Assembly (NCBI GenBank): GCA_050309765.1 | Contig: JBNRMU010000095.1 | Location: 1 to 8,719, forward strand | DNA length: 8,719 nucleotides | From: CALWRM01 sp050309765 | Lineage (GTDB): Bacteria > Bacillota > Clostridia > Christensenellales > UBA1750 | Direction of reading: 5' to 3' | Shown: one piece after another, positions 1 to 6,123 of the stretch | Position numbering within the stretch: position 1 is the first letter of the stretch | How the letters are laid out: each line of letters begins with the position of its first letter | Position numbers and translations under genes: made by a program | Notes under the pieces: generated by a model | Told to the model about the DNA's origin: nothing | Database searches by the model: none | The model's input: only the letters and a program-made list of their open reading frames with translations

Positions 1-622
1 CGCCGTCCTGGGCGTAGCTTAGCATATCCTTAGAATCCTCGAACCTGCCCAGGTTGGCAAAGACCGCCTCTGCCTCCGCATACTGACCGTTTTCCAGCAG
101 GGCTATGCCCTCGTTGTACTTCGTCTGCCTGGAATTGTGCACAAGGACCGGGATGAGGATCGCCAGCAGCAGAACGACTGCCGCCAGGCAGATGCCCAGG
201 ATCAGCGGGAGTTTTTTCTTCTTCTGCGGCGCGCTTTGCGCAGCAGGATCCGTCCCCGGCACAGCATAGTACGTCGCCGGACCGTCAGGCGCATAGCTTG
301 CGTCCGTCTGGTACGCCGCGGGCTGCTCGGGCTGGGCGGGTGCATCGCTCTGCACATAGCTGTACTGCCCGGTCTCGGCCTGGGGCGCTGCCTCCGCCTG
401 GGGTGTCGGTTCCGGCGTGACCACTACCGTAGGTTCGATCGCCTGCGCATTTTGTTCGGGCATGACGCTCTCCACGGGCTCCGCCGCCGGCTGGGCAGGC
501 GCGGCCTGATCCGCCGGCTGCACCGGCTGAGTATTCAGGGCCTCCTCCCGCACCTTGGTCCCGCAGGACGGGCAAAACAGGGCGTTGTCCGACAACTTGG
601 TGCCGCATGTTCTACAAAACAT
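1..622 (-). CDS. Zinc-ribbon, single-pass membrane protein with TPR-like repeat (5' part only, cut by window edge)
   Basis: The reading frame opens with ATG at 622-620 and stays open for 207 codons to the left edge, so the C-terminus is missing. GGAGGGAA lies just upstream (about 624-631 on the complement) and supports the start. Residues 3-20 form a zinc ribbon with two CxxC pairs (C3/C6 and C17/C20). Residues 30-130 are a low-complexity Pro/Ala/Gln/Glu linker. A lysine run (134-137) precedes one hydrophobic segment (about 138-160). After it comes YNEGIALLENGQYAEAEAVF followed by a FEDS motif, a TPR-like unit usually repeated several times in such clostridial proteins. Inferred topology is zinc ribbon in the cytoplasm and TPR-like repeats outside. 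Proteins of this layout are common in Clostridia, but I know of no assigned biochemical role; a scaffold or envelope-sensing job is a guess. It is divergent from the carboxypeptidase gene. Confidence 0.85.
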   Translation of the reverse strand, partial: MFCRTCGTKLSDNALFCPSCGTKVREEALNTQPVQPADQAAPAQPAAEPVESVMPEQNAQAIEPTVVVTPEPTPQAEAAPQAETGQYSYVQSDAPAQPEQPAAYQTDASYAPDGPATYYAVPGTDPAAQSAPQKKKKLPLILGICLAAVVLLLAILIPVLVHNSRQTKYNEGIALLENGQYAEAEAVFANLGRFEDSKDMLSYAQDG

Positions 623-831
623 ATTTCCCTCCACTTCTGCACAGCGCTTTGGGCCATGCTGTCCGCTTGACTGAACCGCCATATAAAGAAGCTGGGGCAA
701 AAGCCCGGCACGATCGCCGGCTTCGGCCCGGCAGTGTCTGCACGATTTCGGAGCCCCGGGTGACCGTCTTGTGAAAAAATATTCATACCGCTTTGTGTTC
801 CAAGCGGGATAGCTTGTGTAATTTAATATAT

Positions 832-860
832 ATTTTACTATATACGGCAATAAACGGCAA
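832..860 (-). promoter_or_regulatory. Candidate promoter for the zinc-ribbon gene
   Basis: On the complement, TTGCCG (860-855) is followed after 17 bases by TAAAAT (837-832), giving 4/6 and 5/6 matches to the housekeeping sigma consensus. It would leave a leader of about 200 bases before the ATG at 622. The region is so AT-rich that chance matches are likely, and plus-strand matches (TTGTGT at 814-819 with TACTAT at 836-841) also occur. Confidence 0.3.
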
Positions 861-1065
861 CTAAAAAATACGCTCCCGTTTCCCTATTTATGCCTTTTTT
901 CATTTTCATGCAAAGCGAACCCATAAGCTGTAAAAAGCAGTCCTTCGTCGATACCGCATCCCGGCGCAGGAAAGATACCGGCGAGCCCTTTTGCATAGGT
1001 TTTAGGATGGGTCTGGCTGCGCATCGGACGAACCCTGCCTCTTTTTTGGCCGAAAACCTGTACTT

Positions 1066-1095
1066 TTGTCGAATTGTCTGATAAACTGTTTTATA
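1066..1095 (+). promoter_or_regulatory. Candidate promoter for the D-Ala-D-Ala carboxypeptidase gene
   Basis: TTGTCG (1066-1071) and TTTATA (1090-1095) are separated by 18 bases, with a TGT extended -10 element directly before the second box (1087-1089). The hexamer matches are mediocre, but the position, about 60 bases before the ATG, and the locally AT-rich DNA fit a promoter. Confidence 0.3.
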
Positions 1096-1134
1096 TATAG
1101 CCGTTTTGCGGCCTGTGCAAAAGCCATCCCCCTA

Positions 1135-1152
1135 AAGAGAGGTATCGTCTCT
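1135..1152 (+). promoter_or_regulatory. Distant ribosome binding site inside a small inverted repeat
   Basis: AAGAGAGG (1135-1142) is the only purine-rich Shine-Dalgarno-like stretch before the ATG at 1158, but it sits 15 bases away, longer than the usual 5-10. Its AGAGA (1136-1140) can pair with TCTCT (1148-1152) around a 7-base loop. The stem is only 5 bp, so a regulatory role is speculative. Confidence 0.35.
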
Positions 1153-1157
1153 ATATC

Positions 1158-2786
1158 ATGAAAGCTTTTCGAACTGCCTTGTGTATTGTGCTCGTGTTGT
1201 GCGGGCTTATTTGCATGCCCGTCGGGGCCTCTGCGGCGCTGATCAAGTCCGTGCCGGAGAGCAGCGTTTCCAGCTATAACGAGTCCAATCCCGCCGGTCT
1301 TCGGCGCAGCAACCTGTACGCCCAAAGCGCGATCCTGATCGACGCGGATACCGGCCGCGTGCTCTTTTCCAAGGAGCACAGCCTGCGCCTGTACCCCGCC
1401 TCCATGACCAAGCTGATGACGGCGCTGCTCGTCGTGGAAAACCTGGACATGGACACGGAGCTCACCGCCTCCAAGAAGGCGGCTGCGATCGGCGATTCCA
1501 AGATATACTGCGAGGAGGGTGAGGTCATCACCGTGCGCGATGCGCTCTATGGCCTGCTTATGACCTCCTCCAATCCCTACGCCGGCATGCTGGCCGAGGG
1601 CGTGGCCGGTTCCATGGACGATTTTGCTGTGATGATGACCAACCGCGCCAAGGAGCTCGGCTGCACGGACACCAACTTTGCCAATCCCCACGGCCTGACG
1701 GATCAGAACCACTACACCACCGTGCAGGATATGGCCAAGATCATGCAGGCGGCCGTGCGCGAGCCGGAGATCCTGCAGGTCATCAGCACCTGCAACTATA
1801 CCCTCAGCGCCAACAATGTACACGAAAAGCCGCGCAGCATTACCAACTCCAACAAGATGCTCCCGGACAGCGGGGATGTGTTTGCCTATCAGTATATGGT
1901 GGGCGGCAAGACCGGCTACACGGACGCCGCCAAGCACACCTTTGCCGGCTATGCGGAAAAGGACGGCATGCGCCTGATTTCCGTGGTGATGGGCACCACC
2001 CAGGACGGCAAGTGGCTGGACACCAAAAAGCTCATGGAATACGGCTTTGCCGCTTACTCGCGCGTATCCCTTGCCGATCTGTACGCCTTATCGCCCAAGA
2101 CGACCACGGTTCGCGGCGCGGCCGCCAGCGACAACGGTGTTCTGCAGCTGGAGCTTCCCAAGGAATTGGATCCCACGACCTCCTACCTGCTCGTTTCCAC
2201 CGCGGAAAGGGACGACATCGCCGCCAACTTCTCGCAGTACTGCACCGTTCAGATCGACGGCAACCTGGTGGCCCCTGTGCAGCAGGGCAAGCAGGTGGGC
2301 ACGCTCAGCTTCCAGTATGGGCAGATGACCCCCGTCAGCTTCCCCCTGCTGGCCGCGCGCACCATCGCCACGGAGGTCGTTTCCGTCACGCCCCCGCCCA
2401 CGCAGCGCAGCGGCGTGATCACCGGCACCGGCCTGTTCGTGAGCACTGAGAGCGGGGAAAAGCGCTTCTCGCCCCTGCTGCTGCTCGTCATCGTTCCGGC
2501 AGGACTGTTCCTGGTGCTCATCATCTGGCTGCTGGTGGAGATCAAGCGTTTGAAGAAGGACCGCCGCCTGCGCAGGCAAAAGCAGCGCGAGGAGGCCATC
2601 CGTCAGCGCTACGAGGAAAGCAAGCGCAACCGCGTGCCCTTCGAATCCAGCGTGCGCATCGAAGCGCGCGAAGGCGGCGCCGACGCGCGCAGGGAACCCC
2701 CTTCCGCCCAGCGCAGCAACCAGCATGCGCCCCGCAGAAGGGCGGCCACCGCCTCGCAGCGGCGGCCCAATTACGGCAGAAGATAA
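1158..2786 (+). CDS. D-alanyl-D-alanine carboxypeptidase (low-molecular-weight PBP, peptidase S11, DacA/DacF type)
   Basis: This 542-residue protein removes the terminal D-alanine from peptidoglycan pentapeptide stems outside the membrane. Residues 1-26 are a signal peptide ending in GASA. All three active-site motifs of the penicillin-binding fold are present: SMTK at 82-85 (nucleophile S82), SSN at 137-139 and KTG at 251-253. A small beta domain of PBP5_C type probably occupies about 305-410. Near the C-terminus is a strongly hydrophobic helix (about 439-460) and then an 80-residue, Arg/Lys-rich tail (461-542), presumably cytoplasmic. The family more often ends in an amphipathic membrane-surface helix and is 380-450 residues long, so this one is extended. 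The residues after SSN are PYAGM rather than the common DAA. It is probably a single-gene unit, since a strong terminator follows. The family call is secure; the exact paralogue (dacA, dacB or dacF) cannot be told from sequence alone. Confidence 0.95.
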   Translation: MKAFRTALCIVLVLCGLICMPVGASAALIKSVPESSVSSYNESNPAGLRRSNLYAQSAILIDADTGRVLFSKEHSLRLYPASMTKLMTALLVVENLDMDTELTASKKAAAIGDSKIYCEEGEVITVRDALYGLLMTSSNPYAGMLAEGVAGSMDDFAVMMTNRAKELGCTDTNFANPHGLTDQNHYTTVQDMAKIMQAAVREPEILQVISTCNYTLSANNVHEKPRSITNSNKMLPDSGDVFAYQYMVGGKTGYTDAAKHTFAGYAEKDGMRLISVVMGTTQDGKWLDTKKLMEYGFAAYSRVSLADLYALSPKTTTVRGAAASDNGVLQLELPKELDPTTSYLLVSTAERDDIAANFSQYCTVQIDGNLVAPVQQGKQVGTLSFQYGQMTPVSFPLLAARTIATEVVSVTPPPTQRSGVITGTGLFVSTESGEKRFSPLLLLVIVPAGLFLVLIIWLLVEIKRLKKDRRLRRQKQREEAIRQRYEESKRNRVPFESSVRIEAREGGADARREPPSAQRSNQHAPRRRAATASQRRPNYGRR

Positions 2787-2791
2787 CACAC

Positions 2792-2824
2792 ACAAGGAGA
2801 CGGCCTTCGTCTCCTTGTTTTGTT
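2792..2824 (+). terminator. Intrinsic terminator after the carboxypeptidase gene
   Basis: An 11-bp perfect stem pairs ACAAGGAGACG (2792-2802) with CGTCTCCTTGT (2808-2818) around a GCCTT loop, and runs straight into a T-rich tract (2818-2824). It begins 5 bases after the TAA stop and separates this gene from comEC. Confidence 0.9.
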
Positions 2825-2836
2825 GGTGTATGGCTT

Positions 2837-2864
2837 TTGCCTTTTTTGTCGGTCCCCGTAATTT
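2837..2864 (+). promoter_or_regulatory. Weak candidate promoter for comEC-holA
   Basis: TTGCCT (2837-2842) and TAATTT (2859-2864) are spaced by 16 bases, between the terminator and the comEC ATG at 2910. A promoter is expected in this 85-base gap because the preceding gene ends in a strong terminator, but these particular boxes are poor matches. Confidence 0.25.
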
Positions 2865-2909
2865 TCGCATCGTCTGTTCCTATGCACAGCAGAAGGGAGT
2901 ATTTGGCAA

Positions 2910-5021
2910 ATGGACGAATACCGGCGCCCCGCGCGGCCGCTGCTCTGGTTGGGACTGTTTGCGCTCCTCTATGCCCTTTTGTACTGCTGCATCGGGCTGC
3001 ACTTTCTGCCCGGGGATGATCTTGCGCGCCGCGAAGGCGCGCTCTTTGGCCGCGTAAAGCAGGTATCCGGCAGCGCCGTGCTTTTGAAGGACGCTGTTTT
3101 TATCTGTGAGGGCGAAAACGTTTCCCTCGGCGGCGTGCGCCTGTGGGGCGCGCATCCGGACGAGCTGCTGCCCGGACAGACACTGTCCTGCCGGGCAACG
3201 CTGCGCCCCATTGCCAACAAATACAACCCCGGTGCTTTTGATGCGCGCCGCTATCTGTTCTCCAAGGGCGTTCGTTACGAAGCCCAGGCCGAGGACAGCC
3301 TTTCCCTGCAGGGACAGCCCCAGGCCCTGGCTCTTTTCAGGCAGCGCCTGCTCGATCGCGTGGATGCGCTCTGGCCAGATGAAAGCGGCGTATTGCGTGC
3401 GCTGCTGCTGGGTGCGGACGGCCTGGATGAAAACCTGGAGCAAAGCTACCGCCGCGCCGGCGTTTCGCATGTGTTGGCCGTTTCCGGCCTGCACGTGGGC
3501 TTTGTGGCCGCGCTGCTTTCGCTTTTGCTGTGCTTTTTGCCCAAGGCTTCTCTTCCCCGCTTTGTTTGCCTCTGCGCGGGCCTTGTGTTTTACTGCCTGC
3601 TCACGGGCGCATCCGCCTCCACACAGAGGGCTGCGTTGATGGCGGCGCTGCTCCTGCTCGCCCGGGTGAACGGCCGCGAGGCGGACGGTCTTTCCTCCCT
3701 GAGCCTGGCCTTTGGCGTGTTGCTGCTTATATCGCCCAGGCAGCTTCTGGATGTGGGCTTTCAGCTCTCGTTTACGGCCATGCTGGGCATCGTGCTGCTG
3801 TTCAGCCATTTTCAGCGCTGGCTGCGCTTTTTGCCAAAGCCCATCGCCGCTTCGCTGGCCCTGACCCTGGCTGCGCAGACGGGCTGCCTGCCGGTGCTGC
3901 TTTGCTGCTTCGGCAGCGTGAACCCCTATGCGCCGCTGGTAAATCTGCTGACCGTACCCCTGGCGGGGCTGGCGGTGCCGTTGGGGCTTTTGACCCTGCT
4001 GCTGGACGCCGTGCTGCCCGGCGCAGCACAGTTGACGGCCGTGCTCTGCCGGCTGTGCGTCTCCTGTATGAATCTTTGCGTCGAGGCCGCCGCAGGCCTG
4101 CCCTGTGCCCAGTTGTATCTGCCCAAGCTGCCCGCGGCGCTGGTGCTCCTCTGGCCGGCGCTGCTGCTTGTTTTGTGCGAGGGCGCTCCACGGCTTAAGA
4201 AGGTCGGCTTGCCCGTGCTTGCCGCCGCCTGTGCGCTGGTGCTTGCCCTGTGGCTGCCGGGCCTGTTTCCCCGCGATCTGCAGCTCACCTTCCTTTCCGT
4301 CGGCTGTGCGGACAGCGCCATTCTGCACAAAGGAACGACCACGTTGGTGATCGACACGGGCCGCAGCGGCTATGAAGCGCTGTACGCCCTTCAAGCTGAG
4401 GACCCCACGGTGGAAATGCTCCTTTTGACCCATGCGGACGCGGACCACAGCGGCGGCGCCGAAAGGCTGTTAAGCGATGCGCGCGTCCGCTGCCTGTGTT
4501 ATCCCAGCGGCATGGAAAAGGACGAGGACCTGGCCCAGCTTTTCGCCCTGGCCAAAGCACAGGGCTGCGCCCTGCAGCCGCTTGCGGCGGGCGATACTTT
4601 GCGCTATGATACCATCGTGCTCAGAGTACTCTCCCCGGCAGAGTATCGCGTGGACCACAGCAACGAGGACAGCCTGGTGCTGGAGCTAATTTACGAGGAT
4701 TACAGCGCGCTGCTGCCCGCGGATGCGGGGCAAAAGACGCTCTCCGCCCTGGAGCTGCCGCAGGCAGATGTGCTCAAGCTTCCCCACCACGGCAGTGCGG
4801 ACGGGCTCAGCGCCGAACAGGTGGCGCAAATCGCCCCCTCCCTTGCGGTGCTGAGCGTAGGCGGCAACCCCTACGACCTTCCGCGCGACAGCGCCCTGGA
4901 AGCGCTGGGCACGGTGCCGCTCAAACGGACGGACGAAAACGGCGCGGTGCGCATCCTCTTTGCGGACGACGCGCTGCGCGTCAAATCCTTCAAGCCGCTT
5001 CGGAAAGGGTTTTTGCCATGA
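2910..5021 (+). CDS. comEC: ComEC/Rec2 family DNA internalization channel with C-terminal metallo-beta-lactamase-like domain
   Basis: ComEC is the polytopic membrane protein that passes single-stranded DNA into the cell during natural transformation. Its 703 residues show the full family layout. N-terminal hydrophobic segments (about 11-30) precede an OB-like DUF4131 region (to about 130). The Competence domain (about 155-450) carries SGLHVG at 192-197, TGASASTQRAALM at 232-244, GFQLSF at 283-288 and many membrane helices. The C-terminal metallo-beta-lactamase-like domain (about 455-700) has HADADH at 508-513, PADAG at 603-607 and HHGS at 626-629. The usual VGQGD opening is VGCAD here (464-468), a mild variation; the metal-binding HxDxDH is intact. 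The start at 2910 is supported by AAGGGAG at 2893-2899, 10 bases upstream. It overlaps holA by 4 bases (ATGA), a pairing conserved in Firmicutes. No comEA or comEB precedes it, so actual competence is not shown. Confidence 0.96.
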   Translation: MDEYRRPARPLLWLGLFALLYALLYCCIGLHFLPGDDLARREGALFGRVKQVSGSAVLLKDAVFICEGENVSLGGVRLWGAHPDELLPGQTLSCRATLRPIANKYNPGAFDARRYLFSKGVRYEAQAEDSLSLQGQPQALALFRQRLLDRVDALWPDESGVLRALLLGADGLDENLEQSYRRAGVSHVLAVSGLHVGFVAALLSLLLCFLPKASLPRFVCLCAGLVFYCLLTGASASTQRAALMAALLLLARVNGREADGLSSLSLAFGVLLLISPRQLLDVGFQLSFTAMLGIVLLFSHFQRWLRFLPKPIAASLALTLAAQTGCLPVLLCCFGSVNPYAPLVNLLTVPLAGLAVPLGLLTLLLDAVLPGAAQLTAVLCRLCVSCMNLCVEAAAGLPCAQLYLPKLPAALVLLWPALLLVLCEGAPRLKKVGLPVLAAACALVLALWLPGLFPRDLQLTFLSVGCADSAILHKGTTTLVIDTGRSGYEALYALQAEDPTVEMLLLTHADADHSGGAERLLSDARVRCLCYPSGMEKDEDLAQLFALAKAQGCALQPLAAGDTLRYDTIVLRVLSPAEYRVDHSNEDSLVLELIYEDYSALLPADAGQKTLSALELPQADVLKLPHHGSADGLSAEQVAQIAPSLAVLSVGGNPYDLPRDSALEALGTVPLKRTDENGAVRILFADDALRVKSFKPLRKGFLP

Positions 5022-6043
5022 TGGATTATAAGCAATACTACGCCGCGCTTTCGGCGGGCAGCCTCAAAAACCTGCTCCTGTTCGACGGCGAGGAGGAATA
5101 CGTCAAGGAAAGCGCCCTTTCCGCCCTGCGCAAGGCGCTGCTGCCCGAGGGCCTGGAGGCCGTGAACGAATCCCGCTTTGCGGATAAAACGGCACCAAGC
5201 GCCCTGATAGACGCCTGCGAGACCTTGCCCTTCCTGGCGGAAAAGCGCCTGGTGCTGGTGATGGACAGCCCTTTGTGCCTGCCCGGCCGCGGCGAGGGCG
5301 AGGACAAGGCCCTGCTCTCCTATCTCGATCGTTTACCGGACAGCTGCTGCCTGCTGTTTTTCGTGCGTGGCGCGGCAGACGGCAAAAAGGCGCTTGTCAA
5401 GCGCATCGAGGCGGCGGCCGGACACGTGCGCTTCGAGCCCCTGCTTCCGCGGGAGCAGGAAAGCTTCGTGCGGCGGCAGCTGCGCGCCTACGAAAAGACC
5501 ATCGCGCCGGATGCTCTCAACTGCCTGCTGGAAAGAAGCGGCCCGCTATTGACCAACGTCAACAACCAGATTCAGAAGATCGCCGCGCATGCCGGAGAAA
5601 ACCACGAGGTGCAGCTTGCGGACGTGGAGGCCGTGGTGCCGCTGGGCGTGGATTTGCAGCTCTTTGCCCTGCTGGATGCCATCCTTTTGTGCGATCGGAA
5701 AAAGGCGCTGACCCTGCTTACCGAGCTGCAGAAGGAGCGCGAGGCCTTTTCCGTGCTCAGCGCGTCGCTGGCAAGGCAGCTGCGCAGCGTGTACCACACC
5801 CGCCTGCTGCTGGACGACGGCCAGGGGCGGCGCGAAATCGCCCAGGCGCTGGGCGTCACGCCCTGGGTGGCCGGCAAGCGCATGGAAATGGCCGCGCGTT
5901 TCCCCGGGGATCTGTGCTGGCGCATGCTGCAGCTTTGCACGGATCTGGTGTACGAGGTGCGCTCCGGCCAGCGCGCGGAGGACGGCGCGCTGTTCCTGCT
6001 GGTGTTTGAGATGCTGCGCCTGGCGGAAAACGGCGCGGCTTAG
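5018..6043 (+). CDS. holA: DNA polymerase III subunit delta
   Basis: HolA is the delta subunit of the clamp-loader complex, which opens the beta sliding clamp and loads it on primed DNA. The 341-residue length is typical. The N-terminal domain carries the family pattern: LLLFDGEEEYVKESAL at 19-34, then a TLPFLAEKRLVLV stretch at 69-81 matching the family's 'tlPff..+Rlv.v' signature, which includes the region that contacts the clamp. The middle AAA+-like part (about 95-140) has no Walker A ATP-binding loop, as expected for delta. The C-terminal helical collar domain (about 210-340) includes FSVLSASLARQLRSVY (244-259). ATG at 5018 overlaps the comEC stop in ATGA, with GGAAAGGG at 5002-5009; a second ATG follows at once (5021), so Met1 or Met2 may be used. 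The overlap implies translational coupling. In B. subtilis rpsT lies next to this pair; it is absent here. Confidence 0.95.
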   Translation: MMDYKQYYAALSAGSLKNLLLFDGEEEYVKESALSALRKALLPEGLEAVNESRFADKTAPSALIDACETLPFLAEKRLVLVMDSPLCLPGRGEGEDKALLSYLDRLPDSCCLLFFVRGAADGKKALVKRIEAAAGHVRFEPLLPREQESFVRRQLRAYEKTIAPDALNCLLERSGPLLTNVNNQIQKIAAHAGENHEVQLADVEAVVPLGVDLQLFALLDAILLCDRKKALTLLTELQKEREAFSVLSASLARQLRSVYHTRLLLDDGQGRREIAQALGVTPWVAGKRMEMAARFPGDLCWRMLQLCTDLVYEVRSGQRAEDGALFLLVFEMLRLAENGAA

Positions 6044-6074
6044 ATCAAAAGCAACCATTGGCATGTTTTTCCAT

Positions 6075-6114
6075 ATAAAAAGAACTGCCGCGATGCCGCG
6101 GCAGTTCTTTTTAT
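6075..6114. terminator. Bidirectional intrinsic terminator between convergent genes
   Basis: A perfect 18-bp inverted repeat (6075-6092 with 6097-6114) encloses a 4-base loop (ATGC). The GC-rich heart GAACTGCCGCG is flanked by an A tract on the left and a T tract on the right, so each strand reads as a stem followed by a U run. It lies 31 bases after the holA stop and 9 bases beyond the end of the minus-strand surface gene, and would end both transcripts. Confidence 0.93.
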
Positions 6115-6123
6115 CCTATCGCT

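Larger units (their letters stand above)
623..1157. other. Divergent intergenic region, no convincing gene
   Basis: This 535-base stretch separates two divergently read genes. It holds a very AT-rich island (about 815-850) in otherwise GC-rich DNA, a small perfect inverted repeat CCGCTT/AAGCGG (788-793 and 802-807, 8-base loop), an ACGGCAA direct repeat (844-850 and 854-860), and two copies of GCCCGGCA (703-710 and 726-733). The short open frames here (plus 890-1081 and minus 535-786) lack a good ribosome binding site and have no recognisable motifs. It most likely carries the promoters of both flanking genes. I see no known riboswitch or small RNA, though I cannot exclude one by eye. Confidence 0.6.

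Noticed and set aside
137..670. A 177-codon plus-strand open frame at the left edge
   Set aside because: Arg-rich antisense translation of the zinc-ribbon gene, which has a CxxC zinc ribbon, membrane segment and ribosome binding site on the minus strand.
703..733. Two copies of GCCCGGCA and possible local hairpins, considered as a small RNA or attachment site
   Set aside because: The repeats are short and GC-rich, no extended structure or terminator follows, and no mobile-element gene is near.
788..807. Inverted repeat CCGCTT/AAGCGG considered as a terminator or operator
   Set aside because: Only 6 bp with no adjacent U tract on either strand (the minus-strand T run starts several bases later); too weak to call.
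890..1081. A 63-codon plus-strand open frame in the intergenic region
   Set aside because: No Shine-Dalgarno sequence in front of its ATG, no motif, and it ends within the presumed promoter of the next gene. A small peptide cannot be formally excluded.
1002..1937. A 311-codon minus-strand open frame antisense to the carboxypeptidase gene
   Set aside because: Opposite the exons of a gene whose active-site motifs are all in the plus frame; His/Gly/Leu-rich composition typical of an antisense artefact.
2880..4448. A 522-codon minus-strand open frame antisense to comEC
   Set aside because: It lies wholly opposite a well-supported gene, its translation is Gln/Arg/Gly/Ala-rich with no domain motifs, and long antisense frames are expected from GC-rich codon bias.
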